Positions 43,589 to 51,362 of a stretch of 64,000 bases of DNA are shown in pieces. Both the position numbers and the translations under genes were made by a program. Below the pieces are notes generated by a model that worked only from the letters and a program-made list of their open reading frames with translations, made no database searches and had not been told where the DNA came from. Every line of letters begins with the position of its first letter. Position 1 is the stretch's first letter. Origin of the DNA: Pseudomonas sp. ML2-2023-3 (GTDB lineage Bacteria > Pseudomonadota > Gammaproteobacteria > Pseudomonadales > Pseudomonadaceae); NCBI RefSeq assembly GCF_037055275.1, contig NZ_CP146343.1, positions 4,002,501 to 4,066,500 on the forward strand. The letters are read 5' to 3'.

Positions 43589-44299
43589 TTAGATCCCTAA
43601 ATATTCTTGAAGCAGATCGCTTTTTTGCCCAACTTCGTGCTGGTGAATCTCAGCGATAATCTTGCCGTGCTCGACGATGTACATGCGATCCGCGAGGGGG
43701 GCGGCAAAACGTGAATTCTGTTCGACCAGAAGAATTGTGAAGCCCTTGCTCTTGAGCTGGCGGATGATTTCGGCGAGCCGCTGGACGATGACCGGTGCAA
43801 GTCCCTCGGATATCTCGTCAAGTAGTAGAAGGCGCGCACCAGTGCGCAGGACTCGGGCCAGGGCCAGCATTTGCTGTTCACCACCCGACATGCGGGTACC
43901 TTGGCTGTGACGACGCTCGTAGAGGTTGGGGAACATCTCATAGATTTCCTCCAGGCACATTCCATTGTTTCCTAAACGCGGCAGCAACAGCAGATTTTCC
44001 TCACACGAAAGACTGGCATAGATGCCTCTTTCCTCTGGGCAATAACCCACACCCAGGCGCGCAATCTTATGGGGCGATAGATCGATGGTTTCAGTACCGT
44101 CTATTATGATCGAACCCTGGCGCTTCCCCGTGAGCCCCATAATGGCTCGCAAGGTGGTGGTGCGGCCTGCGCCATTGCGACCTAACAAGGTAACGCATTC
44201 ACCCTGTTTCACAGTGAAGTCAATGCCGTGGAGAACGTGAGACTCACCGTAGAAGGCTTGCAAGTTGGCAACTCGCATGTATTCGGTAGCATTGGTCAT
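43589..44299 (-). CDS. ABC importer ATPase, LivF type, with Arg in Walker A
   Basis: ATP-binding subunit of 236 residues. The signature MSGGEQQMLALARVL, Walker B LLLLDEISEGLAP and a C-terminal LLQEYLG are typical for LivF. The Walker A reads GRNGAGRTTTLRA: the phosphate-binding Lys is Arg46 (codon CGC). ATG 44299 follows the LivG stop by one base. Arg is sometimes tolerated at this place in LivF-like proteins, but ATP hydrolysis may then rely more on LivG. Confidence 0.9.
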   Translation of the reverse strand: MTNATEYMRVANLQAFYGESHVLHGIDFTVKQGECVTLLGRNGAGRTTTLRAIMGLTGKRQGSIIIDGTETIDLSPHKIARLGVGYCPEERGIYASLSCEENLLLLPRLGNNGMCLEEIYEMFPNLYERRHSQGTRMSGGEQQMLALARVLRTGARLLLLDEISEGLAPVIVQRLAEIIRQLKSKGFTILLVEQNSRFAAPLADRMYIVEHGKIIAEIHQHEVGQKSDLLQEYLGI

Positions 44300-44300
44300 A

Positions 44301-45080
44301 TCAATGGCTCCCTGGAGAGCGCAGCTCACTGTCGGCACTCCCCATATAGGCTTCGACCACGAGTGGATTGACTGAAACTTCAGAATAACTGCCCTCGGCG
44401 AGCACACTGCCGCGAGCAAGTACCGTGATCGTGTCGCAAATCCCCTCTACAACCTTCATGTTATGCTCGACCATCAGGACAGTGCGGTTGGCGGCGACAT
44501 TCTTGATCAGCTCCATGACCCAATCGACGTCTTCATGCCCCATGCCTTGGGTGGGTTCATCGAGCAACATCAACTCAGGGTCCAGCGCTAAAGTGGTGGC
44601 TATCTCCAGCGCTCGCTTGCGGCCATAAGAAAGTTCCATTGCTGTTAGATCGGCGAATGACTCCAATCCCACTTGGGCGAGCAACTCCATCGCTCTATCG
44701 TCAAGAGCGGCAAGTGCAGCGCGCGACTTCCAGAAATGGAAGGAAGTCCCCAGGCTTCGCTGTAGCGGAATATAGATGTTTTCTCGCACGGTAAGGCGAG
44801 GAAAGACTGCCGATATCTGGAAAGAGCGAATCATCCCTCTGCGCGCTACTGCAGCCGGGTGCTCACGAGTGATGTCCTGGCCGTTGAAGCGAATAGTCCC
44901 TTGGGTAGGATCGAGAAACTTGGTGAGCAAGTTAAAACATGTCGTCTTTCCGGCACCGTTGGGACCGATCAGGGCATGAATTGAGCCACGCTTCACACGC
45001 AAGTTGATATTTTCAACAGCGGTAAATCCTTTGAACTCTTTGGTCAAACCAACAGTTTCCAGAATCGCATCATTAGCCAT
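44301..45080 (-). CDS. ABC importer ATPase, LivG type
   Basis: ATP-binding subunit of about 259 residues with intact Walker A GPNGAGKTTCFNLLTKF, LivG-type IRSFQISAVFPRLTVRENI, signature ELSYGRKRALEIATTLAL and Walker B LMLLDEPTQGMGHED. ATG 45080 (MANDAIL) is preferred over an in-frame TTG at 45092. It is the first gene of the importer operon; about 340 bp of non-coding DNA upstream hold its promoter and a degenerate hmfA-leader copy. Confidence 0.9.
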   Translation of the reverse strand: MANDAILETVGLTKEFKGFTAVENINLRVKRGSIHALIGPNGAGKTTCFNLLTKFLDPTQGTIRFNGQDITREHPAAVARRGMIRSFQISAVFPRLTVRENIYIPLQRSLGTSFHFWKSRAALAALDDRAMELLAQVGLESFADLTAMELSYGRKRALEIATTLALDPELMLLDEPTQGMGHEDVDWVMELIKNVAANRTVLMVEHNMKVVEGICDTITVLARGSVLAEGSYSEVSVNPLVVEAYMGSADSELRSPGSH

Positions 45081-45284
45081 ATTATTTTTCAACTCACGTT
45101 CTTGCTTTTCTTGTAATGTGAATCTAAGTCGTCGACTAATACTGGTCCAATATTATTTTAAGGAATTATTTATACGTAAAAGGTCTTTATTTTCTCGAGT
45201 CCAGCCATTTTCAGTATTGTGACTGGGGAAGGTTAAGCGGCTATAGACATAGCCAACGCTTCTGCCAACGACACCCAGCCGCTA

Positions 45285-45385
45285 TCATTAGAGCCGAGTG
45301 TGGGAGAAAGGCACGAGGGAAAGCTTTGCCTTGAGCGATGGAGTTTTGCGCGGACGCCTGCAAGTTTGCCTCGGAGTCTGAATTT
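45285..45385 (-). repeat. Degenerate leader copy 2 of the hmfA-type upstream region
   Basis: Starts GAGCCGAGTGTGGGAGAAAG and runs through GATGGAGTTTTGCGCGGACG to GGAGTCTGAATTT, matching leader copies at 25413 and 63355 but with more changes and without the A-rich motif or a start codon. It lies just downstream of AraC copy 2. The rest of 45081-45423 is AT-rich promoter DNA for the importer. Confidence 0.65.
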
Positions 45386-45423
45386 CACGAAATAACCTGA
45401 GCAGGCCAGGATTGAGGCGATAT

Positions 45424-46278
45424 TCAAACCCCCGCATAGCTATCCACTACCCTTCGGTACTGGCTGGGAGAGGCGCCGATGTGCTGACGGAAAAAACGCG
45501 TGAAATGACCCTGCTCGGAGAACCCGAGGTTCTCCGACAACAGACCCAAGGTTCCAGTGCGTTCACGCTCAAGCCAGGCAAAAGCCCGGCGCATGCGCGC
45601 ATCGTTGAGCAGCAGGGTCGGCGTCATGCCGGTATCTTTTTTGAACAGCGCAAAGAAGTGCGCCCGGGACAGGCCACAAGCCCGCGCGGCATTGTCGATC
45701 GGGTTCGGATCATTGAGGTGCTCAAGCAACCAGGCGGTGCCACGGCGTACACGCGCGTCCCGGAACTGACCAGAAGTCGGCGCTCCAAGTAGCGACAAGT
45801 GCCTCCAGCTGGAAAAGTCCTCGATCAGTTCAATCAGGAAGTCGAACAGCATGAACTCCATGCGCTCCTTCGGCACGATCCCGCAGCCATGGGCTTCGGC
45901 GACCAGGATGTCGGCCAAGGTGCGATTACGGCTCGACAATTCGATGCACGACTGGGCAAAAAAGTCAGGTCGGGCGCTGAGTGCCAGCGACTGCTGAGCA
46001 GTGGCCAGCCAAGCGGGCTCGATGTAGAGCGCCAGGATTACGGTGGCACCGGCGCCTGGCTGCGGATCGTAGAAATGCGGCTCCCAGGCGTTGACCAGCA
46101 CCGCCGTGCGATCGCTGAGCGGGACCCGCCGACCGTTGACGTTGAAATAACTGTCTTCGCCAGACACCTTGACCAGCACATGGCACTCGGAATGAGTGTG
46201 GGTAACCAGCGAACGATCCATATTCAGCAAGGCGACCCGGCCAAACCTGCCGTGGAAAACCCGTTGGGCTATGGACAT
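45424..46278 (-). CDS. AraC-family transcriptional regulator (copy 2)
   Basis: A 284-residue paralogue of the AraC protein at 27179-28033; by direct reading 13 residues differ, mostly at the C-terminus (SYAGV against CYTTA) and around residue 165. Both helix-turn-helix motifs are the same in the two copies, so they should bind the same sites. GGAGG precedes ATG 46278. It lies 188 bp downstream of xdhC, on the side of the furan cluster, and so may be the original regulator of hmf or of the porins. Which copy controls which operon is unknown. Confidence 0.9.
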   Translation of the reverse strand: MSIAQRVFHGRFGRVALLNMDRSLVTHTHSECHVLVKVSGEDSYFNVNGRRVPLSDRTAVLVNAWEPHFYDPQPGAGATVILALYIEPAWLATAQQSLALSARPDFFAQSCIELSSRNRTLADILVAEAHGCGIVPKERMEFMLFDFLIELIEDFSSWRHLSLLGAPTSGQFRDARVRRGTAWLLEHLNDPNPIDNAARACGLSRAHFFALFKKDTGMTPTLLLNDARMRRAFAWLERERTGTLGLLSENLGFSEQGHFTRFFRQHIGASPSQYRRVVDSYAGV

Positions 46279-46448
46279 CAGATACCTCCGCTCGTTAAGA
46301 GCAATATCGTTATCGGCCACAATGAACAGTGATCGCGGCGTCTGTCTGTTTATGGACTGTGGTGATCTCTCAATGGTTCAGAACAGTTGGCCCACCACTA
46401 TCGCGCTCGAATGATGGAGCGTCTACCTCGACTTTCGCAGCCCCCACG
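45424..46448. repeat. Direct repeat unit carrying AraC copy 2
   Basis: Matches 27179-28195 in the same orientation over the coding region and about 160 bp upstream, ending at TCGACTTTCGCAGCCCCC. The two units flank about 17 kb holding the porin, catabolic operon, LysR and ABC importer. Confidence 0.85.
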
Positions 46449-46466
46449 CTCGTCGGAAAAACCGAC

Positions 46467-47438
46467 TCACAAGGCATGGCGTTCTCTGCCGTGATAAACA
46501 CGCAGGATATCGGCCACCACTGCCAGAGCGATTTCCGCCGGGGCCTTGCTCCCTAGGTCGAGGCCGATGGGCATGTGCAAACGGGCGATCTGTTCATCCG
46601 TCAAACCACCGATGCGCTTGAGTCGTTCGGCGCGCTTGGCCGAGGTTGCCTGAGACCCCATGGCGCCAATGTAAAACGCCGGGGTATGGACCGCTTCCAT
46701 CAGCGCCAGATCATCGATTCGTGGATCATGAGTCAGCGCCACCACGGCGGTCGCCGCGTGGCAACCTGCGGCGGCAATAAACATTGAAGGCAGCACACGT
46801 TGCATCTCCACGCCTTCGAGCTGGACATGCAGCATCTCTTCCCGAGGGTCGCAGGCGATGACTTCGCAGCCGATGGCGCGGGCAAAACTGGCGCAGGCTT
46901 CCGCGACCGGCGAGAGCCCTGCCAGAATCAGGCGTAACGCCGGGCCAACACTGATGCGCACTCGCTCATCAATGACTTGCACCCGCTCGCTACCGTGTCC
47001 GCTGTCTGGATCCAGGCGCACTGCACCGCTGCTCAACTCGATATGGCGCTGCAGACGGCGCTGACCCAGCAATGCCGCTTGCAGACTCTCCAGATGTACG
47101 ATCCATTCAACACTGGCAGCGCGGTGCTCGACCAACACGATGAGCACGCCACCACAAGGCAATCGCAAACGATGCCGTTGCTCTACGCTGTCGCCATAAC
47201 TGACGATCTGTGCCGGTTCACGTAATTCTCCACGCGCCAGGCTTTCAAGAAATTCTTCTTCGACGCAGCCACCGGACAACGAACCGACGTGTTCGCCCGT
47301 GCCATTGGTCACCAGCATCGCACCCGGTGCACGCGGCGCCGAACCATAGGTGGAGAGCACTGTGCACAGCCACTGCGCCTGCCCTTCGCGAGCCCATTGC
47401 AGTGCCTGTTGGATCACCTGAACATCAAGATGACGCAT
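46467..47438 (-). CDS. xdhC: XdhC/CoxI-family molybdoenzyme maturation protein
   Basis: A 323-residue protein: N-terminal XdhC/CoxI domain (VLSTYGSAPRAPGAMLV, GSLSGGCVEEEFLE) and C-terminal Rossmann-like domain (VVALTHDPRIDDLALMEAVH, FYIGAMGSQATSAKRAERLK). Such proteins bind and sulfurate the molybdenum cofactor for xanthine-oxidase-family enzymes. Its client here is most likely HmfA (60355-63354), or the IorB-like enzyme when intact. It is divergent from the alpha/beta hydrolase gene, with a palindrome between. Confidence 0.92.
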   Translation of the reverse strand: MRHLDVQVIQQALQWAREGQAQWLCTVLSTYGSAPRAPGAMLVTNGTGEHVGSLSGGCVEEEFLESLARGELREPAQIVSYGDSVEQRHRLRLPCGGVLIVLVEHRAASVEWIVHLESLQAALLGQRRLQRHIELSSGAVRLDPDSGHGSERVQVIDERVRISVGPALRLILAGLSPVAEACASFARAIGCEVIACDPREEMLHVQLEGVEMQRVLPSMFIAAAGCHAATAVVALTHDPRIDDLALMEAVHTPAFYIGAMGSQATSAKRAERLKRIGGLTDEQIARLHMPIGLDLGSKAPAEIALAVVADILRVYHGRERHAL

Positions 47439-47477
47439 GATTTCTACACCTCAAGCAAAGCGTGGTGCTGCCTGCAG

Positions 47478-47496
47478 GGTTACGTTTACGGTAACC
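47478..47496. promoter_or_regulatory. Palindrome GGTTAC-GTTTACG-GTAACC
   Basis: Perfect 6-bp arms, extended outward to GCAGG/CCTGC with a one-base bulge, lie in the 90-bp divergent promoter region between xdhC (start 47438) and the hydrolase (start 47529). A regulator of the furan cluster (LysR or AraC) is the likely ligand; this is inference. Confidence 0.6.
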
Positions 47497-47528
47497 TGCG
47501 AGCAACCTTGTTTAAACGTTGGTTCAAC

Positions 47529-48308
47529 ATGTCGCCACAACCGTTTTTGCACCTTGGGTCGCTGCGCCTGGAATATCGCCACATTCGTGCGGCTGACCCA
47601 TCGCGACCGACGCTTGTGCTGTTGCACGAAGGCCTCGGCAGCGCCGACCAATGGAAAGACTTCCCCCTGCGTCTGGCCCAGGCCAGCGGTTGCGGTGTGG
47701 TCACCTACAGCCGTCAGGGTTATGGGCAATCGAGCCCGGTAACCCTGCCGCGTCCGCTGAACTACCTGAGCAGCGACGGCCCACGTGAACTGCGGCAATT
47801 GCTCGATGCCCTGCAACTGCCGCATGTGGTCTTGCTCGGTCATAGTGACGGTGCATCCATCGTCCTCGCCTATGCCGCCGCCAACGATCCACGGGTGTTG
47901 GGCAGCATTGCACTGGCGCCTCACGTGATTGTCGAGACCGAGAGCCTCGATGGCATTCGACATACCACCGAGGTTTGGCATCAGGGCGAATTGCGCGAAC
48001 GCCTGGCACGCCACCATGGGACCAATGTCGACAGCGCTTTTCACGGTTGGAGCGACAGCTGGTTGCACCCGGACTTTTCCCTGGACGATCTTGAAGCGCA
48101 GTTGGCTTATATCGAAAAGCCGCTGCTGGTCATTCAGGGTCGTGAAGACCACTACGCCACGCCCGAGCAACTGGTGGTCATCGAACGACAGGTGCCTGGG
48201 CCGTGCCGCTGTGTGTTGCTGGATGACTGCCGGCACTTTCCCCAGACCGAAGCGACCGAGCGGACCTTGGAGCTGGTCTGCGAATTCCTGGAGCGCCTCC
48301 CCGCCTGA
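47529..48308 (+). CDS. Alpha/beta hydrolase
   Basis: A 259-residue alpha/beta-hydrolase: LLHEGLGSADQWKDFP (oxyanion loop), GHSDGASIVLAYAA with the unusual nucleophile elbow GHSDG (Ser), and a C-terminal IQGREDHYATPEQ (Asp) and DCRHFPQTEA (His). ATG 47529 gives the conventional N-terminus. It is the only plus-strand gene in the furan cluster. Relatives act on esters, lactones or CoA thioesters; in this pathway a lactone or thioester intermediate of furoyl-CoA breakdown is a plausible but unproven substrate. Confidence 0.82.
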   Translation: MSPQPFLHLGSLRLEYRHIRAADPSRPTLVLLHEGLGSADQWKDFPLRLAQASGCGVVTYSRQGYGQSSPVTLPRPLNYLSSDGPRELRQLLDALQLPHVVLLGHSDGASIVLAYAAANDPRVLGSIALAPHVIVETESLDGIRHTTEVWHQGELRERLARHHGTNVDSAFHGWSDSWLHPDFSLDDLEAQLAYIEKPLLVIQGREDHYATPEQLVVIERQVPGPCRCVLLDDCRHFPQTEATERTLELVCEFLERLPA

Positions 48309-48324
48309 ATGTACCGAACGTGAC

Positions 48325-48948
48325 TCAACCATCGACCACCTCATCAAGCGTTGCTACGCGCTCCGGCCGTTCACGCCAGCGACGGACGACACCCAGTTCG
48401 ATATCGAACATATCCAGCACCCTGCCAACGGTGTGATCGATCATGTCTTCCAGGCTGGTCGGCTTGGCATAGAACGCTGGCACTGGCGGCGCGATCACTG
48501 CACCGAGTTCGGCCAACTCGGTCATGCTGCGCAGGTGATTGCGGTGCAGTGGCGTCTCGCGAACCATCAGCACCAGGCGCCGGCGTTCCTTGAGCACCAC
48601 GTCGGCGGCGCGAGTCAGCAGTGTTGAAGTCACGCCGCTGGCAATCTCCGACAAGCTGCGTATCGAACACGGCGCGATGATCATGCCCATGGTTTTGAAC
48701 GAGCCACTGGCGATTGCCGCGCCAATGTCCTGATTGACGTAGCTGACGTCCGCAAGGGTCTTGATCCGGGACCAGGACATATCGGTTTCATGGGCCAAAG
48801 TAATCAGCGCCGATTTGCTGACCACCAGATGGGTTTCAATCGGCGTGTCGCGCAACAGCTCCAACAGACGCACGCCATAGACGGCGCCTGAGGCACCGGA
48901 AATTCCTACGATCAGCCGCTGCGGCCGGCTATTACCGGGAGTGACCAT
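48325..48948 (-). CDS. hmfG: UbiX-like prenyl-FMN synthase (HmfG)
   Basis: Flavin prenyltransferase of 207 residues that makes the prenylated FMN cofactor for UbiD-type decarboxylases. Motifs: IVGISGASGAVYGVRLLELL, VSKSALITL, APCSIRSLSEIASGV and LVLMVRETPLHRNHL. The presence of ubiD (53561-54994) in the same cluster gives it an obvious client. Its start lies 17 bases inside the end of the LysR gene, so they are coupled. In Cupriavidus basilensis HMF14 the matching pair HmfF/HmfG decarboxylates furan-2,5-dicarboxylate. Confidence 0.92.
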   Translation of the reverse strand: MVTPGNSRPQRLIVGISGASGAVYGVRLLELLRDTPIETHLVVSKSALITLAHETDMSWSRIKTLADVSYVNQDIGAAIASGSFKTMGMIIAPCSIRSLSEIASGVTSTLLTRAADVVLKERRRLVLMVRETPLHRNHLRSMTELAELGAVIAPPVPAFYAKPTSLEDMIDHTVGRVLDMFDIELGVVRRWRERPERVATLDEVVDG

Positions 48949-49885
48949 GGTTGCCTTCCTCTATCGGACCTTCTTTGTAGAAATGGATGGTGTCGAGTGC
49001 GGTGGTCATGGTTTTGCCGATCATCTCGATGAACAGCATTGCCGCCGGGGTCAATGGTCGACGGGCGTCGTGCACACAGACCATGCGCCGGCTGATTCCT
49101 GGCGCGGCCAGCGGATAGGCGCGCAACGCGCCTTCGTGCAATCCGCGATGCAGGATGGTTGCCGGCAGCACGCTGACCCAGTCGCTGCGACGCAAGAAGT
49201 CCTCGATGACCGCCAGATCGTCCACCTCCAACTGCGGGGTGACTTCAATGCCCTGGGCAGCAAGGTGCTGGTCAATCACCCTGCGCAACCCGTGACGACG
49301 CGAGGGCAGCACCAGTTTGAATCCCGCCAGACTGGCCAACGGCAAGGGCAACGCTCCGTTGAGGCGATTGGCTGCACCGGTGGCGACCAGTAGCTCCTCA
49401 TCGAAGATGTCGTGGCCGATCAGGTGCTCATGCTGAAAGCTTTGGTTGATGACCGCGAAATCCAGCACGCCGGTCAGGACCTTCGCGATCAATTCCTGGC
49501 TGTAGCCCGAGGTGACGCTCAATTCAACCTGTGGCTGATGCTCGACGAAATGCGCCAGCGTGCTCGCCAACGCGTTGTTGGCGGCAGACGCGATCAGCCC
49601 GGCGCTGATGCGTCCGCCAATCTGGCCGCTACGGTCGATCAGGGTCTGACGCGCCGCCAGCAGCTGGCCAAGGATCGGCATGAACAAGCGATAAGCCTGA
49701 TCTCCGGCCTCGGTCGGCGCCATGCCCTTGGAGCTGCGCTCGAACAACGTCTGCCCGAGTTCTTCCTCAAGCCTGGCGATCTGCATCGACAACGCCGGTT
49801 GCACGATATTCAAGCGCTGTGCCGCCCGGGTGACGGAGCCCTCCTCGTAGAGGCAGGTAAAGTACTTCAGATGGCGCAGCTCCAT
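48932..49885 (-). CDS. LysR-family regulator of the furan cluster
   Basis: LTTR of 317 residues: MELRHLKYFTCLYEEGSVTR, AAQRLNIVQPALSMQIARLE (helix-turn-helix) and an effector domain. ATG 49885 gives the canonical start and has GAGGGTG nearby; 49909 is an alternative. It is embedded in the same minus-strand array as ubiX, the aldehyde dehydrogenase and ubiD. Furan clusters characterised elsewhere carry LysR regulators, so it is a good candidate activator responding to furoyl-CoA or a furan acid. Confidence 0.9.
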   Translation of the reverse strand: MELRHLKYFTCLYEEGSVTRAAQRLNIVQPALSMQIARLEEELGQTLFERSSKGMAPTEAGDQAYRLFMPILGQLLAARQTLIDRSGQIGGRISAGLIASAANNALASTLAHFVEHQPQVELSVTSGYSQELIAKVLTGVLDFAVINQSFQHEHLIGHDIFDEELLVATGAANRLNGALPLPLASLAGFKLVLPSRRHGLRRVIDQHLAAQGIEVTPQLEVDDLAVIEDFLRRSDWVSVLPATILHRGLHEGALRAYPLAAPGISRRMVCVHDARRPLTPAAMLFIEMIGKTMTTALDTIHFYKEGPIEEGNHGHSR

Positions 49886-49905
49886 AATCACCCTCGCGTT
49901 CGCGC

Positions 49906-51348
49906 TCAACCCAGCGTGCCGACGTTCTGATAAACGTGTTTGAGCTCGCTGAAATCCAGCAGCGCATCGACCCCATGCAGGCGCCCCAGACCACTCTTTC
50001 GGTAGCCACCGGTTTCCGCCTCGGCGAACAATTTGTTGTGCTCATTGAGCCACACCGTGCCGTTGCGCAGTGCCCGAGCGACACGCCAGGCGCGAGCGCC
50101 CTGCTCGGTCCAGACACTCGCGGACAGACCGAACTCGGTGTGGTTGGCGCGCACTACCGCCTCTGCCTCATCTTCGAAGGACTCCAGTACCAGCAACGGG
50201 CCGAAAATTTCTTCCTGACAAAAGAACGCGCTGCTGTCGCGATGGACGATCAGCGACGGCGCGAGAAATGCACCTTTGCTCAGTTCACCCTGCGGGCGGC
50301 CACCGGCCAGCAGCACTTCATCACAGCTGTCCAGCGCTTCGCCAATGCGTCGCTCGACGTTGTCCCGCGATTGCCAGTCGATCAGCGGTCCCATGTTCGT
50401 CGCTGGATCGAGGCCATTGCCCAGGCGGATCTGCCCAAGTGCGGCGCTCAGGGCGGTTTTCATTTCGGCGAAACGGCTGGCATGCACCAGCACGCGCCGG
50501 GCGGCGGTGCATTGCTGGCCAGAGATGATGGTGGCCGCGACTGCCAGTTTCGGCGCGATGGCGGCAATATCAGCGTCTTCAAAGACCAGGCAGCAGGACT
50601 TGCCGCCCAGTTCCAGGGAAAGTTTTTTCATGGTCGCGGCGGCGTCGCGCATGATGCGCTGACCGGTAGCAGTCGAGCCGGTGAAGCTGAGCACATCCAC
50701 CCATGGCGAAGCCACCAAATAGGCTGCCCCGGCATGCCCGCTCTCGGCGAACAGATTGACCGCCCCTGCCGGCAGGCCTGGCAGCGCGAACAACGGTTCA
50801 AGCATCGCAGCATTGAACAGCGCGGTGAGCGGCGAGGGTTTGATCACCACCGTACAGCCCGCCGCGATCGCTGGCGCCAGCGCACGAACCAGCAGCACCG
50901 CCGGGGCATTCCATGGAATGATCAACCCGGCCACCCCGGCGGGTTCGCGCAGCATGCTGGAGAACTCGCCGGGCGCCACTTCGAGCATGTGCCCCGGGTT
51001 GTGCCGGGCCAGGCCGGCGTAATACAGAATCTCGGAAATAGCCCCGCCGATCTCTCCTCGGGACTGCGCCAATGCCTTGCCGTTCTCACGGGTCAACAAC
51101 TGCGCGAGGGGTTCCTGGCGCGCCTTCAGGCCGGCCGCCCACTCCAGCAACAGCTGCTGACGCAGGCGTGGATTCTGCGCCCATTGCGGGTCGTTGAAGG
51201 CTCGGGCGGCAGCGGCCACGGCGGCTTGGGCTTCGGTCTCGCCGCCGTCGGCAAAGCGCCCTATCAGCTCGCCGTTTGCCGGATCGAGACTGTCGGTCCA
51301 ACGATCCGCAGCGGTCCATTGTCCATCGATGAAGTGTTGGCTTTGCAT
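49906..51348 (-). CDS. NAD(P)-dependent aldehyde dehydrogenase
   Basis: Aldehyde dehydrogenase of 480 residues with IIPWNAPAVLLVRALAPAIA, LSLELGGKSCCLVFEDADI (Glu) and SGQQCTAARRVLVH (catalytic Cys). ATG 51348 is chosen for AGGAGG four bases upstream, which lies just after the SDR stop. Vanillin or furfural-type aromatic aldehydes are likely substrates by context: oxidation of furfural to 2-furoate or of HMF derivatives to acids. Confidence 0.9.
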   Translation of the reverse strand: MQSQHFIDGQWTAADRWTDSLDPANGELIGRFADGGETEAQAAVAAAARAFNDPQWAQNPRLRQQLLLEWAAGLKARQEPLAQLLTRENGKALAQSRGEIGGAISEILYYAGLARHNPGHMLEVAPGEFSSMLREPAGVAGLIIPWNAPAVLLVRALAPAIAAGCTVVIKPSPLTALFNAAMLEPLFALPGLPAGAVNLFAESGHAGAAYLVASPWVDVLSFTGSTATGQRIMRDAAATMKKLSLELGGKSCCLVFEDADIAAIAPKLAVAATIISGQQCTAARRVLVHASRFAEMKTALSAALGQIRLGNGLDPATNMGPLIDWQSRDNVERRIGEALDSCDEVLLAGGRPQGELSKGAFLAPSLIVHRDSSAFFCQEEIFGPLLVLESFEDEAEAVVRANHTEFGLSASVWTEQGARAWRVARALRNGTVWLNEHNKLFAEAETGGYRKSGLGRLHGVDALLDFSELKHVYQNVGTLG

Positions 51349-51362
51349 GAATCCTCCTCGAA

